Source of the DNA: DDH964 sp963763205
GTDB taxonomy: Bacteria; Desulfobacterota; Desulfuromonadia; Desulfuromonadales; DDH964
Direction: 5' to 3'
NCBI GenBank assembly: GCA_963763205.1
Contig: CAVXNQ010000018.1
Location: forward strand, 382,777-446,776
Length of the DNA stretch: 64,000 nucleotides
This document shows positions 42,171 through 53,705 of this stretch, piece by piece. The notes beneath the pieces were generated by a model. That model was given only the letters and a program-made list of their open reading frames with translations. It searched no databases and had not been told where the DNA came from. The translations under genes and the position numbers were made by a program. Numbering within the stretch: position 1 is the stretch's first letter; each line of letters opens with the position of its first letter.

Positions 42171-44154
42171 TTAAAGTCGCTCCGCCAGCACCTCGGCGAT
42201 GTCCCTCGGCACCAGGGTCCCTTCGAAACCGGCCCCCTTGATGCCGTCCTCGAACATGGTCAGGCAGAAAGGACAGTTGGACAGAAGCAGCGGCGCGGCG
42301 GTCGCCGCGGCCTGGCGCACCCGTTCCTCGGCGATGCGCGTGCCCAGCTTCTCCTCGGCGAGGATGCGGCCGCCGCCGGCGCCGCAGCAGAAGCTCTGCG
42401 CCCGGCGTTTCTCCATCTCCGTCAGCTCGCCGCCGGCCGCCCGGATCAGGGTGCGCGGCGCCTGATAAAGGCCATTGTAGCGCCCCAGGTAGCAGCTGTC
42501 GTGGTAGGTGCAGGCGAAGCTCTCCCCCTGGGCCAGCGGCAGCCGACCTTCGGCGAGGAGGCGTTCGAGAAAGACGCTGTAGTGCTCGACCTCGGCGACA
42601 AAGCCGAGATCGCGATAGTCCTTGCTCAGGGTGTTGAAGCAGTGCGGACAGGTGGTGACGACCTGCTTCACCCCGTAGCCCTTCATCTGCTCGATGTTCT
42701 CTGCTGGCCAGGCTCTGGTAGAGGTACTCGTTGCCGAGCTTGCGCAGCGGCTCGCCGCAGCACTTCTCCTCTTTGCCGAGGATGCCGACCTTGAGCCCGG
42801 CGGCCTGACAGAGCTGGACGAAGCTTGTCGCGACCTTGATGTTGCGCTTGTCGAAAGAGGCGTAGCAGCCGACGAAATAGAGGACGTCGACTTCGGGGTC
42901 CTCGGCCAGGGTCTTCACCCCCAGCTCCTGCGCCCAGTCGCCGCGGGCCGAGAAGGCCATCCCCAGCGGATTGCCGTTGACCTCGGCGTTCTCGGCGGCG
43001 GTCATCACCTCTTCGCCGGGGAACTCCCCCTCCATCAGCACCAGGTTGCGGCGCATCTCGACGATCTTGGGGACGTGCTCGATGGCCGCCGGGCAGATCT
43101 CCTGGCAGGCGCGGCAGGTGGTGCAGCTCCACAGAGCGTCCTTGCCGCAGGCCTCGATGAGATTCGCCTCGGGGGTGTCGAAGGCGATCTCCTGCAACTG
43201 GTTGACGACTTTCATCGGCGAGAGGGGCTTGTCGGTGGCGTGGGCGGGGCAGCGGTCCTGGCAGCGCTTGCAGCGGGTGCAGGCGTCGCTGTCGAAGAGA
43301 TCCTTCCAGGTCAGGTCGGTGATCCTGGCGGCGCCGAAGCTCTCCACCGACTCGTCCTCGAGATCGAGGGTGACCAGCGCGCCGGTGGGCCGGCGGTCGG
43401 CGAAGAGGTAGTTGGCGCTGGTGGTCAGGAGGTGGCGCAGCTTGGTGTAGGGGATCAGGGCAATGAAGCTAAGGGCGAGCAGCAGGTGCAACCACCACAG
43501 CCCCGCGTGCAGGGTGCGCAGCCCCTGCGGGCCGAGGCCGGCGAGGGCCTTGGCGAAAAGCAGGCCCACCGGCGACCAGGCCGCCAGACCGGTGCCGAGC
43601 TCGGTCGCCGCCATGCGCGCCCCCTCGATGATGAAGCCGGTGATCAGGATGGCGAAGAGCAGCACCAGGCTGAGGGCGTCGTCGCGCCTGGTCTCCAGCC
43701 CCGCCGGGCGCACCAGGTAGCGACGCACGGCCAGACCGGCCAGCATCAGGATGGCCAGCGCCCCGGCGACATCGAGAACCAGGGAGAAGAGGAGGTAGAA
43801 GTCGCCGCGCAGGAACGTGATGCCGAACAGGGGGTCGGCGAAGTCGGCCTGCACCACAATCAGGCAGGTGCCGATAAAGAGCAGGAAGAATCCCCAGAAG
43901 AAGAGGCCGTGGGCGGTGCCGGCGCCGGGCACGCGCAGCACCCGGGCCTGGGAGAAGAGCTGGCGCAGCGCCGTGGCCGCCCGGGCGGGGAGCGCGTCGG
44001 TGCGGTTCAGTGTCCGCCCCTGGCGATAGACCTTGAGGCGCTGCCCGATCCCCCGGGCCAGCAGCGCCAGCGCCGCGAGGGTCAGCAGGTACATGGGGAT
44101 CAGGGTGCCCGCCCCATGGCCGACGTTCCAGTAGATTTCGCGTGTGTAGACCAT
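42171..44154 (-). CDS. membrane FeS oxidoreductase, ETF:(methyl)menaquinone oxidoreductase-like, one frameshift
   Basis: About 661 aa. N-terminal half has about six membrane helices (NarI-like, likely haem b: histidines in GAGTAHGLFFWGFFLLF and HAGLWWLHLLLAL). Two 4Fe-4S motifs follow (CTRCKRCQDRCP, CTTCRACQEICP) and two C-terminal CCG domains (CCGEPLRK and CCGAGGGR with CPHC, CPFC). One extra base near 42702 splits it; without it YQSLASENIEQMKGYGVKQ is read. This architecture is the heterodisulfide-reductase-like membrane protein that links EtfAB to menaquinone. First gene of the operon, about 65 nt after the sigma-54 start site. Confidence 0.88.
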
Positions 44155-44229
44155 GACGACTCCCGTTGGCGTTTGCCGCCGCCCATGGCACGCGGCAAGC
44201 GTGCAGCGACAGCTGGCGCTTCCTTAGAG

Positions 44230-44245
44230 CAAGGCCGATGCCAAA
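44230..44245 (-). promoter_or_regulatory. sigma-54 (-24/-12) promoter of the beta-oxidation operon
   Basis: The minus strand reads TTGGCATCGGCCTTGC: TGGCAT, 5-nt spacer, TTGC, near-perfect. The flank CAATGTTTGGCAT is shared with the ivd promoter (CAACGTTTGGCAT). Confidence 0.85.
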
Positions 44246-44353
44246 CATTGTTTGTAAAAAAATAATATGGTTTTCTATTTAATAAAACAGATCGTTAGGC
44301 TGCTTGGTGGCGGAAATGTGGCGGGAAATCGAATGGATGTGGCAAGGAACCAG

Positions 44354-44371
44354 TGTTAACCAAAGTTGACA
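44354..44371. promoter_or_regulatory. 18-bp dyad, candidate activator site 1
   Basis: TGTTAACCAAAGTTGACA fits TGTNNAC-N4-GTNNACA, about 110-125 bp upstream of the sigma-54 promoter at 44230. Confidence 0.6.
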
Positions 44372-44464
44372 TCTGCGCAAGGAGCCGCCGGGGAAGCCTT
44401 TCCCTGGGGGAGAGGGAATGGGATGGATGTCGAAATATTTAAAACAATGTTACGTTCGTATACA

Positions 44465-44482
44465 TGTCTACGGTTGTTTACA
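44465..44482. promoter_or_regulatory. 18-bp dyad, candidate activator site 2
   Basis: TGTCTACGGTTGTTTACA fits TGTNNAC-N4-GTNNACA, about 220-235 bp upstream of the sigma-54 promoter and 111 bp from site 1 (close to ten and a half DNA turns). Confidence 0.55.
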
Positions 44483-44570
44483 GCTTCGAGGCGGGTGGGC
44501 GGCGCAGCCGGGGCCGGAACCAAAAGCCGGCCCGGGGGCCGGCGGTGTGGTTCGGAAAGAGGAGGAAAAC

Positions 44571-46339
<1,769 letters not shown>

Positions 46340-46465
46340 GCTCTGCTTCTCCCTGCGGAAACTATCGTGGCCGGGGTTGTATGTCCGGCGCCGGGGTGTC
46401 GCCGCTGGGGACCCCCTTCTTGTCTCGGAGAAATCCCCGGTTTGCGACCTGTCCGTCCCCTCAAC

Positions 46466-46483
46466 TGTTAACAGAGGTAGACA
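46466..46483. promoter_or_regulatory. 18-bp dyad upstream of the activator gene, candidate autoregulatory site
   Basis: TGTTAACAGAGGTAGACA fits TGTNNAC-N4-GTNNACA, 127 bp upstream of the activator start codon. Confidence 0.55.
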
Positions 46484-46702
46484 CGCTAAATCAAGTAAAA
46501 CATTTTTCGTTCTCCGCCAGGGGCGTTAAGATCCAATTATATTTCGTTATTGCAGCTGCTTACGGCTGAAGGCCAGGGGCGGGGCAGGAGTGGTATGCCG
46601 GTGGCTGGAACGTCGTTATGTCGTTTCGACAACTGGTCTGCCCGCGCGATGGAACACAATGCGCCTCATCCATGCAGGCTGGCGGTTGCATCGCCGAAAA
46701 TG

Positions 46703-46732
46703 GTAGGCCGGCATAAGCGCAGCGTTAGCGGC
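46703..46732. repeat. single arm of the GTAGGCCGG-ATAAGCGCAGCG repeat
   Basis: GTAGGCCGGCATAAGCGCAG followed by CGTTAGCGGC resembles the right arm of the repeat at 6061-6176. The rest of 46340-46773 contains no gene I can support. Confidence 0.5.
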
Positions 46733-46773
46733 AGGACGTTGCGGCGGCCGGAAAATCCAAGCGGACGAAAGGT

Positions 46774-46805
46774 ACGGGGGCAGGGCCGTTTGGCCCTGCC
46801 CCCGT
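46774..46805 (-). terminator. strong hairpin downstream of selC
   Basis: ACGGGGGCAGGGCC/GGCCCTGCCCCCGT with a 4-nt loop, 7 bp after the tRNA 3' end. There is no T-run, so it may act as a processing or pausing hairpin rather than a classical terminator. Confidence 0.6.
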
Positions 46806-46812
46806 GGGTTAC

Positions 46813-46908
46813 TGGCGGGAGTAGATGGGAATCGAACCCACCGCGGACGGGATACGCCCGCCACCGGTTTTGAAGACCGGGCGCGTCACCAGACTACGAG
46901 CTACTCCC
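46813..46908 (-). tRNA. selC: tRNA-Sec (anticodon UCA)
   Basis: 96 nt including encoded CCA. An 8-bp acceptor stem GGGAGTAG/CTACTCCC, discriminator G, anticodon stem CCGGT/ACCGG with loop CTTCAAA and anticodon TCA (complement at 46871-46873), long variable arm GGCGGGCGTATCCCGTCCGC and T-arm GGTGGGTTCGATTCCCATC. The 8-bp acceptor and large variable arm are specific to selenocysteine tRNA. The selABD operon is 35 kb away. Confidence 0.96.
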
Positions 46909-47015
46909 GTGGAGCAGAAGATTTCCAAACCGCCTTCGAACTTCCGGGAGGTTAGCACTGTTCAGGGGGGAATTCAATGATCCGGAGCCCTTGCCGGCAG
47001 GAAAGGCGGCCGGGA

Positions 47016-49043
47016 CTACGACGGGGCGGGGGGCGGTGGCTCACCATCCTCACCCAGGGTAAAGAAGAAGGTGGCCCCTGCTCCGACTGCGCCTTCGGCC
47101 CAGATCCGGCCGCCGTGACGATGGATGATGCGCTCGACGGTGGCGAGGCCGATGCCGATGCCGTCGAATTCGTCGGCCTCGTGGAGACGTTGAAAGGGGA
47201 GGAAGATCTTTTCGGCGCGGGCCATGTCGAAGCCGGCGCCGTTGTCGCGGACAAAGCAGATCCGCTCCCCGGCCTCCTCCTGAATGCCGAACTCGATCAG
47301 GCCGGAATCGGCCCTGGCGCTGTATTTCCAGGCGTTGCCGAAAAGGTTGGCAAGCGCCACCTGCAGCATTCCGCGGTCGCCGTCGGCCATCACCCCCGGT
47401 GCGATGCGGAATGCACACCGGCGCCCCGGCTCGCGCTGGCGCAGTTCGGAGGCCAGGGTCTCCGCCAGGGCGGAAAGGTTCACGGGTTCCCGGTGAAGTT
47501 CCTCTCTGGTGACCTGGGAGAGCGCGAGAAGGGCTTGGATGAGCTGTTCCATCTCCTCGGTGGAGTCGGCGATGCGCTGCAGCGAGGCGCGGAGTTCGGC
47601 CTGTTCCACGGGCTCGTCCTCGGCGAGCTGGATCTGGCAGAGGGCGCTGATCCGCGCCAGCGGCGTGCGCAGGTCGTGGGAGACCGAATAGCTGAAGGAT
47701 TGCAGCTCGCGGTTGGCGGATTCGAGCTGCCGGGTCCGTTCGACCACCCGCTGTTCCAGGTCGGCGTTGAGACGCTCGACGTCGGCCCGGCTGGCGCGCA
47801 GCCGGTCGACCATGGCGTCGAACTGGGCGGCGAGGCTGCCGAACTCGTCGCGGGAGCGAAGGTCGATGTGGTAGTCCAGGTTTCCCGCGCCGATGACCGC
47901 GATGCCGGTGCGCAGTCTCTGCAGGGAACGAAGAATCTCGCGGATCAGCTGCACCGCCCCGGCAACCAGCAGCAGGGAGAGGAGGACGACCACGATCACC
48001 CCCTGGCGGCTGGCGACCGTGGCCAGCCGCAGAATTTCCTGGCCGCCGTCGTCGAGGGCCGTGGTCAGCTTCGGCATCAGGCCGCCGTCAAGAAGCGGGT
48101 CGAGATCCTCCACCACCAGCTTGAGAGCGTTGCCGGACTGGCCGCTGCGCTTGAGGTGGATGGCCGTGTCCGCCAGCGCCAGGACCTGGCCGTAGCTGCG
48201 TTCGAGGTTGACGACTTCACCGAGCAGACGGGTGCGATTGGCCGGGTCGAAGGCGGCCTTGCGGTTGGCGGACCGCGCGCAGGCCTCGATGGCGAGTTTG
48301 GTCTCCTTGCCGTAGTCGGTGAAGATCAGGAGATCGGGATCGGCGTCGAACAGCAGGAAATCGAGCAGCGACTTGAGTTGTTTGTTGACGCCGGCACTGA
48401 CGCGGTTGACGGCCAGGAGGTAATCGATGGAGGCCTGGGTGCCGCGAAGCCGGTGCAGGACGTCGGCGGGCAGCCAGGGGATCAGTCCGGCGCTTATGAG
48501 CAGATCATGGTAGGCGTACTGAACCTCGTTAATGCCGTCTTCCAGGGCTTGGTCGATGCCGGTGAGGACTGAGCCTTCGATGAGCCGGTCGGAGCGGTCG
48601 GCGAAGATCTGCAGGGCTTCTTTGCGCCGCCCCGCATCGACCAGGTCGAAGAGGGACAGGCTCAGTTTCTCCCAGGCGTCGTAGCTGGTGCGAATCGCCT
48701 GCGCCTGCGCGATATCCTGCTCTTCCCCCACGACGCCGAGCGCCAGCTGCTGCTGCGCCGAACGCTGCCACAGCTCCAGGGCCTCGCGGGTCAGGCGGCC
48801 GAAGTGGAGGAACTCGGCGCGGTCCGCGGCGGCCCCGGCAACCAGGTAGTCGGTCGCTTCCTTCATCTGGCGGGTGATACTGATGCGGGTGTCGGCGACG
48901 CCGCGCAGATAGCCGATGGCCGGCACGAAGTCGCCGACCTGGTGGCGAATCCGCCAGGACGCCCAGAGCAGATAGCCGGCCAGCAGCCCGAGAATGACGC
49001 TCATCAGCAGGACCAGGCCGATCAGTTTTCCCTTGATGCTCAT
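47016..49043 (-). CDS. membrane sensor histidine kinase
   Basis: 675 aa, intact. N-terminal membrane helix (GLVLLMSVILGLLAGYLLWA), a long helical sensor region (about 35-325), second membrane helix (GVIVVVLLSLLLVAGAVQLI), HAMP, coiled coil, HisKA with SFSYSVSHDLRTPLARI, HATPase with NLFGNAWKYSA, DNGAGFDM and GIGIGLATVERII. It lacks a receiver domain and no response regulator is adjacent, so its partner is elsewhere. It lies 148 bp downstream of the Ehr-type operon on the same strand. Confidence 0.9.
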   Translation of the reverse strand: MSIKGKLIGLVLLMSVILGLLAGYLLWASWRIRHQVGDFVPAIGYLRGVADTRISITRQMKEATDYLVAGAAADRAEFLHFGRLTREALELWQRSAQQQLALGVVGEEQDIAQAQAIRTSYDAWEKLSLSLFDLVDAGRRKEALQIFADRSDRLIEGSVLTGIDQALEDGINEVQYAYHDLLISAGLIPWLPADVLHRLRGTQASIDYLLAVNRVSAGVNKQLKSLLDFLLFDADPDLLIFTDYGKETKLAIEACARSANRKAAFDPANRTRLLGEVVNLERSYGQVLALADTAIHLKRSGQSGNALKLVVEDLDPLLDGGLMPKLTTALDDGGQEILRLATVASRQGVIVVVLLSLLLVAGAVQLIREILRSLQRLRTGIAVIGAGNLDYHIDLRSRDEFGSLAAQFDAMVDRLRASRADVERLNADLEQRVVERTRQLESANRELQSFSYSVSHDLRTPLARISALCQIQLAEDEPVEQAELRASLQRIADSTEEMEQLIQALLALSQVTREELHREPVNLSALAETLASELRQREPGRRCAFRIAPGVMADGDRGMLQVALANLFGNAWKYSARADSGLIEFGIQEEAGERICFVRDNGAGFDMARAEKIFLPFQRLHEADEFDGIGIGLATVERIIHRHGGRIWAEGAVGAGATFFFTLGEDGEPPPPAPS

Positions 49044-49190
49044 GCGGCGATGCCAACCGGGAGCGGGGTGATGCCGAACACCTGGCAGGAGGACGGGGGA
49101 ATCGAGAGGTTAGCCCACCTTAACCTATCCGGGGGAATGGGTCAATGGCGATGCTGGCACGATGTCAGGCCCGAAGCGGAACCGGCGGTG

Positions 49191-49595
49191 CTAACGGCGA
49201 CCCAGCAGGCGCAGCAGGCCGTCGAGGGCGGTGTAGGGATGGGGGGGGCAGCCGGGGATGTAGAGATCGACCGGCAGCAGATCGCCGAGGCCGTCGTTGA
49301 CTTCCGCGAGGCCGCGGAACGGTCCGCCGCCGATGGCGCAGGCCCCGGAGGCGATGACCAGCTTCGGCTCGGGGACCGCGGCGTAGGTGTCGAGCAGGGC
49401 GCTCTGCATGTTCGCGGTGACCGGCCCGGTGACCAGCAGGCCGTCGGCGTGGCGGGGCGAGGCGACGAACTGGATGCCGAAGCGGCCGAGGTCGAAGACC
49501 AGGGTGCCGAGGACGTTGAGGTCGGCCTCGCAGGCGTTGCAGCCACCGGCCGAGACCTGGCGCAGCTTGAGGGAGCGGCCGAAGAGCTTCAGCAT
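49191..49595 (-). CDS. NuoB/HyfI-like FeS subunit of the Ehr-type complex
   Basis: 134 aa, intact. All four cluster N2 ligands are present: Cys19 and Cys22 (GGCNACEAD), Cys86 (SGACAIGGG), Cys116 (IPGCPPHP). It carries the proximal 4Fe-4S cluster next to the large subunit. GGAGCGG lies just before the ATG, 13 bp after the upstream stop. Last gene of the operon. Confidence 0.9.
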   Translation of the reverse strand: MLKLFGRSLKLRQVSAGGCNACEADLNVLGTLVFDLGRFGIQFVASPRHADGLLVTGPVTANMQSALLDTYAAVPEPKLVIASGACAIGGGPFRGLAEVNDGLGDLLPVDLYIPGCPPHPYTALDGLLRLLGRR

Positions 49596-49608
49596 CCGCT
49601 CCTGCAGC

Positions 49609-49945
49609 TTATCGGCCGAGCCGGTACTCCCGGTCGCCGACCAGCAGGTCGTCGCGGGCGCGGGCCGCCAGCCGGTAGTCGCTGGAGAAGCGCAGCGCCC
49701 CCTGGGCGGCCGCCGGGCAGTCGGCGCAGAAGAGGCAGCGGCCGAGGTCGAGCTGCAGTTGGTCGCCGCTGCCGCTCAGCGCGGCGAAGGGGCAGCTGGC
49801 GACGGCGGCGTCGCGCTGCGCGGCGGAGAGCTGCGGCGGTGAGCTGCGGCAGGCCGCGGAAGCGTTCGGGGAGTTTCGGCTCCTCCTTGGGGAACTTGCC
49901 GGTGCGGTGTCCCTGGCGCAGGCGTTCACGGATGATGGTCAGCAT
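49609..49945 (-). CDS. HyfH/NuoI-like FeS subunit, frameshifted
   Basis: About 112 codons. N-terminus MLTIIRERLRQGHRTGKFPK, rest in another frame with QLSAAQRDAAVASCPFAAL and LDLGRCLFCADCPAAAQG; the shift is near 49845. Only part of the usual two 4Fe-4S motifs can be seen (ASCP, CLFCADCP), so the cluster content may be reduced compared with HyfH/NuoI. It passes electrons between the NuoB-like subunit and an unknown partner. Confidence 0.75.
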
Positions 49946-49965
49946 GCTTTTTTCTCCCAAGATGG

Positions 49966-50105
49966 TGAACTGTTCCCACGGCCGATCAAAAGGCCCCGGA
50001 TGCAAGGCGCCCGCAGCCCCAAGGAGTGAGGCGTAGCGGTAGCTACGTCGCAGCGACGCGGGCCAGGGGAACGCAGCAGGCGGGGTCTTTTCATCGGCCG
50101 TTCAC
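49966..50105. repeat. intergenic palindromic element inside the Ehr-type operon
   Basis: Long inverted ends: GTGAAC..ACGGCCGATCAAAAGGCCCC and GGGGTCTTTTCATCGGCCGT followed by TCAC. The centre has GCGTAGCGGTAGCTACGTCG and CAGCGACGCGG. It starts at the stop codon of the large-subunit gene and ends before the FeS-subunit start, so it sits in the transcript between them. Confidence 0.65.
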
Positions 50106-51629
50106 AGGTCGAAGCCGCAGTAGGACAGGTTGAAACTCTTGTTGCACAGCGGAAAGTCGGAGATCTGCTGGCCGCGCAGCGCCAGCGCCAGCCCGCTCCA
50201 GTTGTGGAAGGAGGGGTCGACGATCTTGTAGCGGACGATCCGTCCGGCGGCATCGGTGAGCGCCGCGTGCACCACTTCGCCGCGCCACCCCTCGCAGAGG
50301 GAGACCGCCAGGGAGTTGGCGGCGAGGGGGCCGAGCGGCACCTGGAGCGGGCCGTCGGGGAGGCGTTTCAGGCACTGGCGCACCAGCGCCAGGGAGGCAT
50401 AGATCTCGCGCCGCCGCACGTTGCCGCGGGCGAAGACGTCGCCGTCGGTCTCGATCACCGGGTTGTCGAGGCCAACCTCGCCGCCCCTGAAAGGGTGGTG
50501 CAGGCGGGCATCGCGGATCAGGCCGCAGGCCTTGGCGGCGACCCCGACCAGCCCCAGGGCCTCGGCATCGTCGGCGCTGACCGTCCCGGTCCCTTCGAAG
50601 CGGGCGAGGACCGAGGGGGTGTCGAAACAGAGGTCGACGGCGCCCCGGGTCTCGGCTTCGAGGATCTCCAGGCGCTCGCAGAATGTCGGGCGCAGAGCTC
50701 CGCATCGAGATCGAAGCCAGCACCCCGCCGGGCCGCACCAGGCCGCGGCCGAAGCGGCTGCCGCAGAGCTCGGCGGTCAGGTTCAGGAAGTCGCCGCGCA
50801 GCCGGCCGCAGAAGGCGGCGGTGGGCAGAAAGCCGACGTCGCCGGCCAGCGCGCCGATATCGCCGACATGGTTGGCGAGCCGCTCCAGTTCCAGGGCGAC
50901 GGCGCGCAGCGCCCGGGCGCGCGGCGGCGCCTCGATCCCGGCGAGGCTCTCCAGCAGCTGGCAGTAGGCGGTGGCGTGGCCGATGGTGGTGTCGCCGGCC
51001 GCGGTCTCCAGCTGGTAGATGCTGGCCGGATGGGGGCCGCCGCGCAGCGCCTGCTCGATGCCGCGGTGCTGGTAGCCGAGGGAGATCTCCAGGTGCAGGA
51101 CCTCCTCGCCGTGGCACTGGAAGCGGAAATGCCCCGGCTCGATCACCCCGGCATGGACCGGGCCGACCGCCACCTCGTGGACCTCCTCTCCCTCGACCCG
51201 GTAGAAGTCCATGTCGCCGGGGACCGGGTGCTGGTCCGGCGGTCGCGGCCCCAGATATCGGCGGCGTCGATCCAGGGGCGGTGGAAGCGCACCGGCTTGA
51301 GCCAGGGATGCCCTTCCGGGCGCACGCCGTACTGCTCGGCGAGTTCCCGCTCGAAGAGGTGGAGCTGCGGGCAGCGCGGGGTGAGCGAGGGGAAGCTGCC
51401 GGCGACGCGGGTGCGCAGCAGGGCCAGGTCCCCCTGCCAGTCGTGGGCGAGGATGGCGTAGAGCTCCAGGCCTTCCGCCACCGGCTGGCCGAAATAGCCG
51501 GCGACGCGGCCGTCGGCGGCGACCGCGGCGAGGACGGCGGCGGCGAAGTCGTCGTAAGTCGAGGAGCGGCAGCTCGGCCAGCGGGACGTGCAGGCCGTGG
51601 CGGAAGCGGTAGAGACGGGAAGCGCTCAT
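50102..51629 (-). CDS. NuoCD/HyfG-like large subunit without NiFe ligands, frameshifted
   Basis: About 509 codons. N-terminal NuoC-like part (FPSLTPRCPQLHLFERELAE, GVRPEGHPWLKPVRFH), then NuoD-like part: ISLGYQHRGIEQALRGGPHP, AGDTTIGHATAYCQLLESLA, ALELERLANHVGDIGALAGD, ending SDFPLCNKSFNLSYCGFDL. Neither the CxxC near the first region nor the C-terminal DPCxxC of NiFe hydrogenases is present, so it cannot hold the usual NiFe site. At least three shifts (near 51570, 51230, 50690). It is the expected large subunit of an Ehr-type complex. Confidence 0.82.
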
Positions 51630-53065
51630 GGCTGCACCTCCAGCAGGGCGGCGGCGTCGTGCAGGGCCGTCTGCAGCGGGCGGGCAGATAGACGCCCAGC
51701 AGCAGGACCAGCAGCAGGAAGACCAGCGGCGAGGCGACCAGCAGGGCGCTGTCATGGAAGCTGGTGTCGAGCTGGACCGGTTCGCCCTGGGTGGCGGTCA
51801 GCACCGTCGCCCCCATGCCGATGAAGACCATCGCCAGCAGCAGCAGCATGACCAGGCCGATCGCACAGCTGGCCGTTGCCGAAGATGCCGCGCAGGATGG
51901 TGAACTCGCTCATGAAGGGACCGAAGGGGGGCGAGCCGGTGATGGCCAGGAAGCCGGCCAGGAAGAGCTGCCGGAGACCGGCAGGGCGGCCAGCGCGCCG
52001 TGGACCTCGGAGAGGCGTCTTGCTGCCGTAGGCGCGCTGGATGTTGCCGGCGGAGAGGAACAGCGCAGCCCTTGGTCAGGGCGTTGTTGACCAGATGGAG
52101 CATGGCGCCGAAGGTCGCCAGGCCGCCGATGCCGACGCCGATGGCCAGGATCCCCATGTGCTCGACCGAGGAATAGGCGAGCAGCCGCTTGATGTCGGGC
52201 TGGCGGACCATGAAGACGGCGGCCACCAGCAGCGAAAGCAGCCCCATGCCGAGCAGCGCCTGGCGGGCCATAGCGCCGTCGCCGGCGGCGTTCATCAGTT
52301 GCAAGCCGCGCAGGATGGCCAGGAAGGCGACGCTGGTCAGGCCGCCGGCGAGCAGCGCGCCGACCATCCCCGGCGCTTCGCCGTAGGCGTCGGGCTTCCA
52401 GGTGTGCAGCGGCGCCAGGCCCATCTTGGTGCCGAAGCCGACCAGCAGAAAGACGAAGCCGGCATGCAGCCAGGGCGGCGAAAGGGTGGCGGCGCCGGCG
52501 AGCAGGTCGTCGAACTGCAGGCTGACCGGGATGCCGCCGCCGAGCAGGGCGGCGTAGGCGAGGAAGAGGATGCCGAGCATCGCCAGGGCGATGCCGACCG
52601 AGCAGAGCAGCAGGTACTTCCAGGTCGCCTCGATGGAGAGGCGGTTGCGGTTGAAGTAGATCAGCGGGGCGCTGGCGAGGGTGGTCGCCTCCACCGCCAC
52701 CCACAAGCAGGCCGAGGTGGCGGGCGGCGACCGCCAGGGTCATCGCCGCCAGAAAGACCAGCAGGCAGGGGACGATGATCCGGTTGCCGCGGTCGCGGCG
52801 CAGGTCGAGATAGCCGACGGCGTAGAGGGCGCAGCCGAAGAAGAGCAGGCTGGTCACCAGCAGCACCAGCCGCGAGAGGGCGATCGAGGCCGAGCCAGGG
52901 GCCGAGGTGGGCCGGGGCGGTGTGCACGCACCAGCAGGCGAGCGCCAGGTGCAGCCCGCCGCCGGCCGGCAGCAGCCAGGAGCGGCTGCGGTAGCCAGGG
53001 CAGGACAGCGCCAGGGCGGCCAGCGCCAGCGGCAGGAGGATCAGCGCGGTACAGCATGGGATCAT
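51626..53065 (-). CDS. HyfF/NuoN-like antiporter subunit, frameshifted
   Basis: About 480 codons of membrane protein. Start MIPCCTALILLPLALAALAL; core FVFLLVGFGTKMGLAPLHTW with Lys, DIKRLLAYSSVEHMGILAIG, LVNNALTKG, which are the proton-channel motifs of Mrp/Nuo antiporter subunits. Shifts fall near 52895, 52725, 52070, 52010, 51870 and 51685. ATGA overlap with the large-subunit gene at 51626-51629 and with the HyfE-like gene at 53062-53065. Confidence 0.82.
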
Positions 53066-53701
53066 TCCTTCAGCGCCGTCAGGCGCTCGGTGTTGAGGGA
53101 GGAGAATTCCCGGCTGATCTGGTTGAGACGATCCCCATGACGAAGATGCCGACCAGCAGGTCGAGCAGCACCCCGGCCTCGACCATCAGCGGCAGCGCCG
53201 CCGACAGCAGCACGCCGAAGATGAAGATGCCGTTCTCCAGGATCAGGTAGCCGAGGACCTGGGTGATCGCCTTGCGCCGGGTGATCAGCAGCAGAAAGCC
53301 GCTGAACATGGTGGCCAGCGCGGTCGGCACGAACAGGCCGTGCGACGATGCTCGGGGGCCAGCGGCAGGAAGTCGGCGAAGATGAAGGCGCCGGCGGTGA
53401 CCAGGGCGCCGAGGATCAGGGTCGGCACGAAGCCGATGAAGGGCTCGACCTCGCGGCGGATGCGCACCTCGCGGATCGCCCGCAGCAGCAGCCAGGGGAT
53501 GAAGATCCCCTTGAAGAGCGAGCGCCCCGGCGCCGAGCAGCAGCGCATGGCCGGAGAAGCCGTGGGTGACCAGCGGCAGCAGGGCCAGGAGCGCCCCCTG
53601 CAGGGCGACGGCGCGGATGCAGGCGACCAGCCGGGCGCTGCCGAGGGTGAAGAAGTTGATCAGGATCACTGCCAGCAAGAGCAGGTTGGCCGGATCGTCA
53701 T
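53062..53701 (-). CDS. HyfE-like membrane subunit, frameshifted
   Basis: About 213 codons, all membrane helices. Pieces: NLLLLAVILINFFTLGSARL, FKGIFIPWLLLRAIREVRIR, FIGFVPTLILGALVTAGAFI, KAITQVLGYLILENGIFIFG and a C-terminus ending LTALKE. This is the NuoK-related HyfE family. Shifts near 53690, 53525, 53345 and 53135. GAGGTAGGCAG precedes the ATG at 53701. Confidence 0.78.
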
Positions 53702-53705
53702 CTGC

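Noticed and set aside
42690..42710. Possible UGA-encoded selenocysteine in the FeS oxidoreductase
   Set aside because: The break is explained by one extra A; after removing it the protein continues with no stop, and both CCG motifs have ordinary Cys codons.
42694..44265. 523-codon plus-strand frame opposite the FeS oxidoreductase
   Set aside because: Mirror of a conserved membrane FeS protein; Gly/Ala/Glu/Gln-rich with no motif.
50102..51629. Calling the large subunit a NiFe hydrogenase
   Set aside because: The cysteine pairs needed to bind NiFe are absent from both expected places, including the C-terminus, which is in a clean frame.
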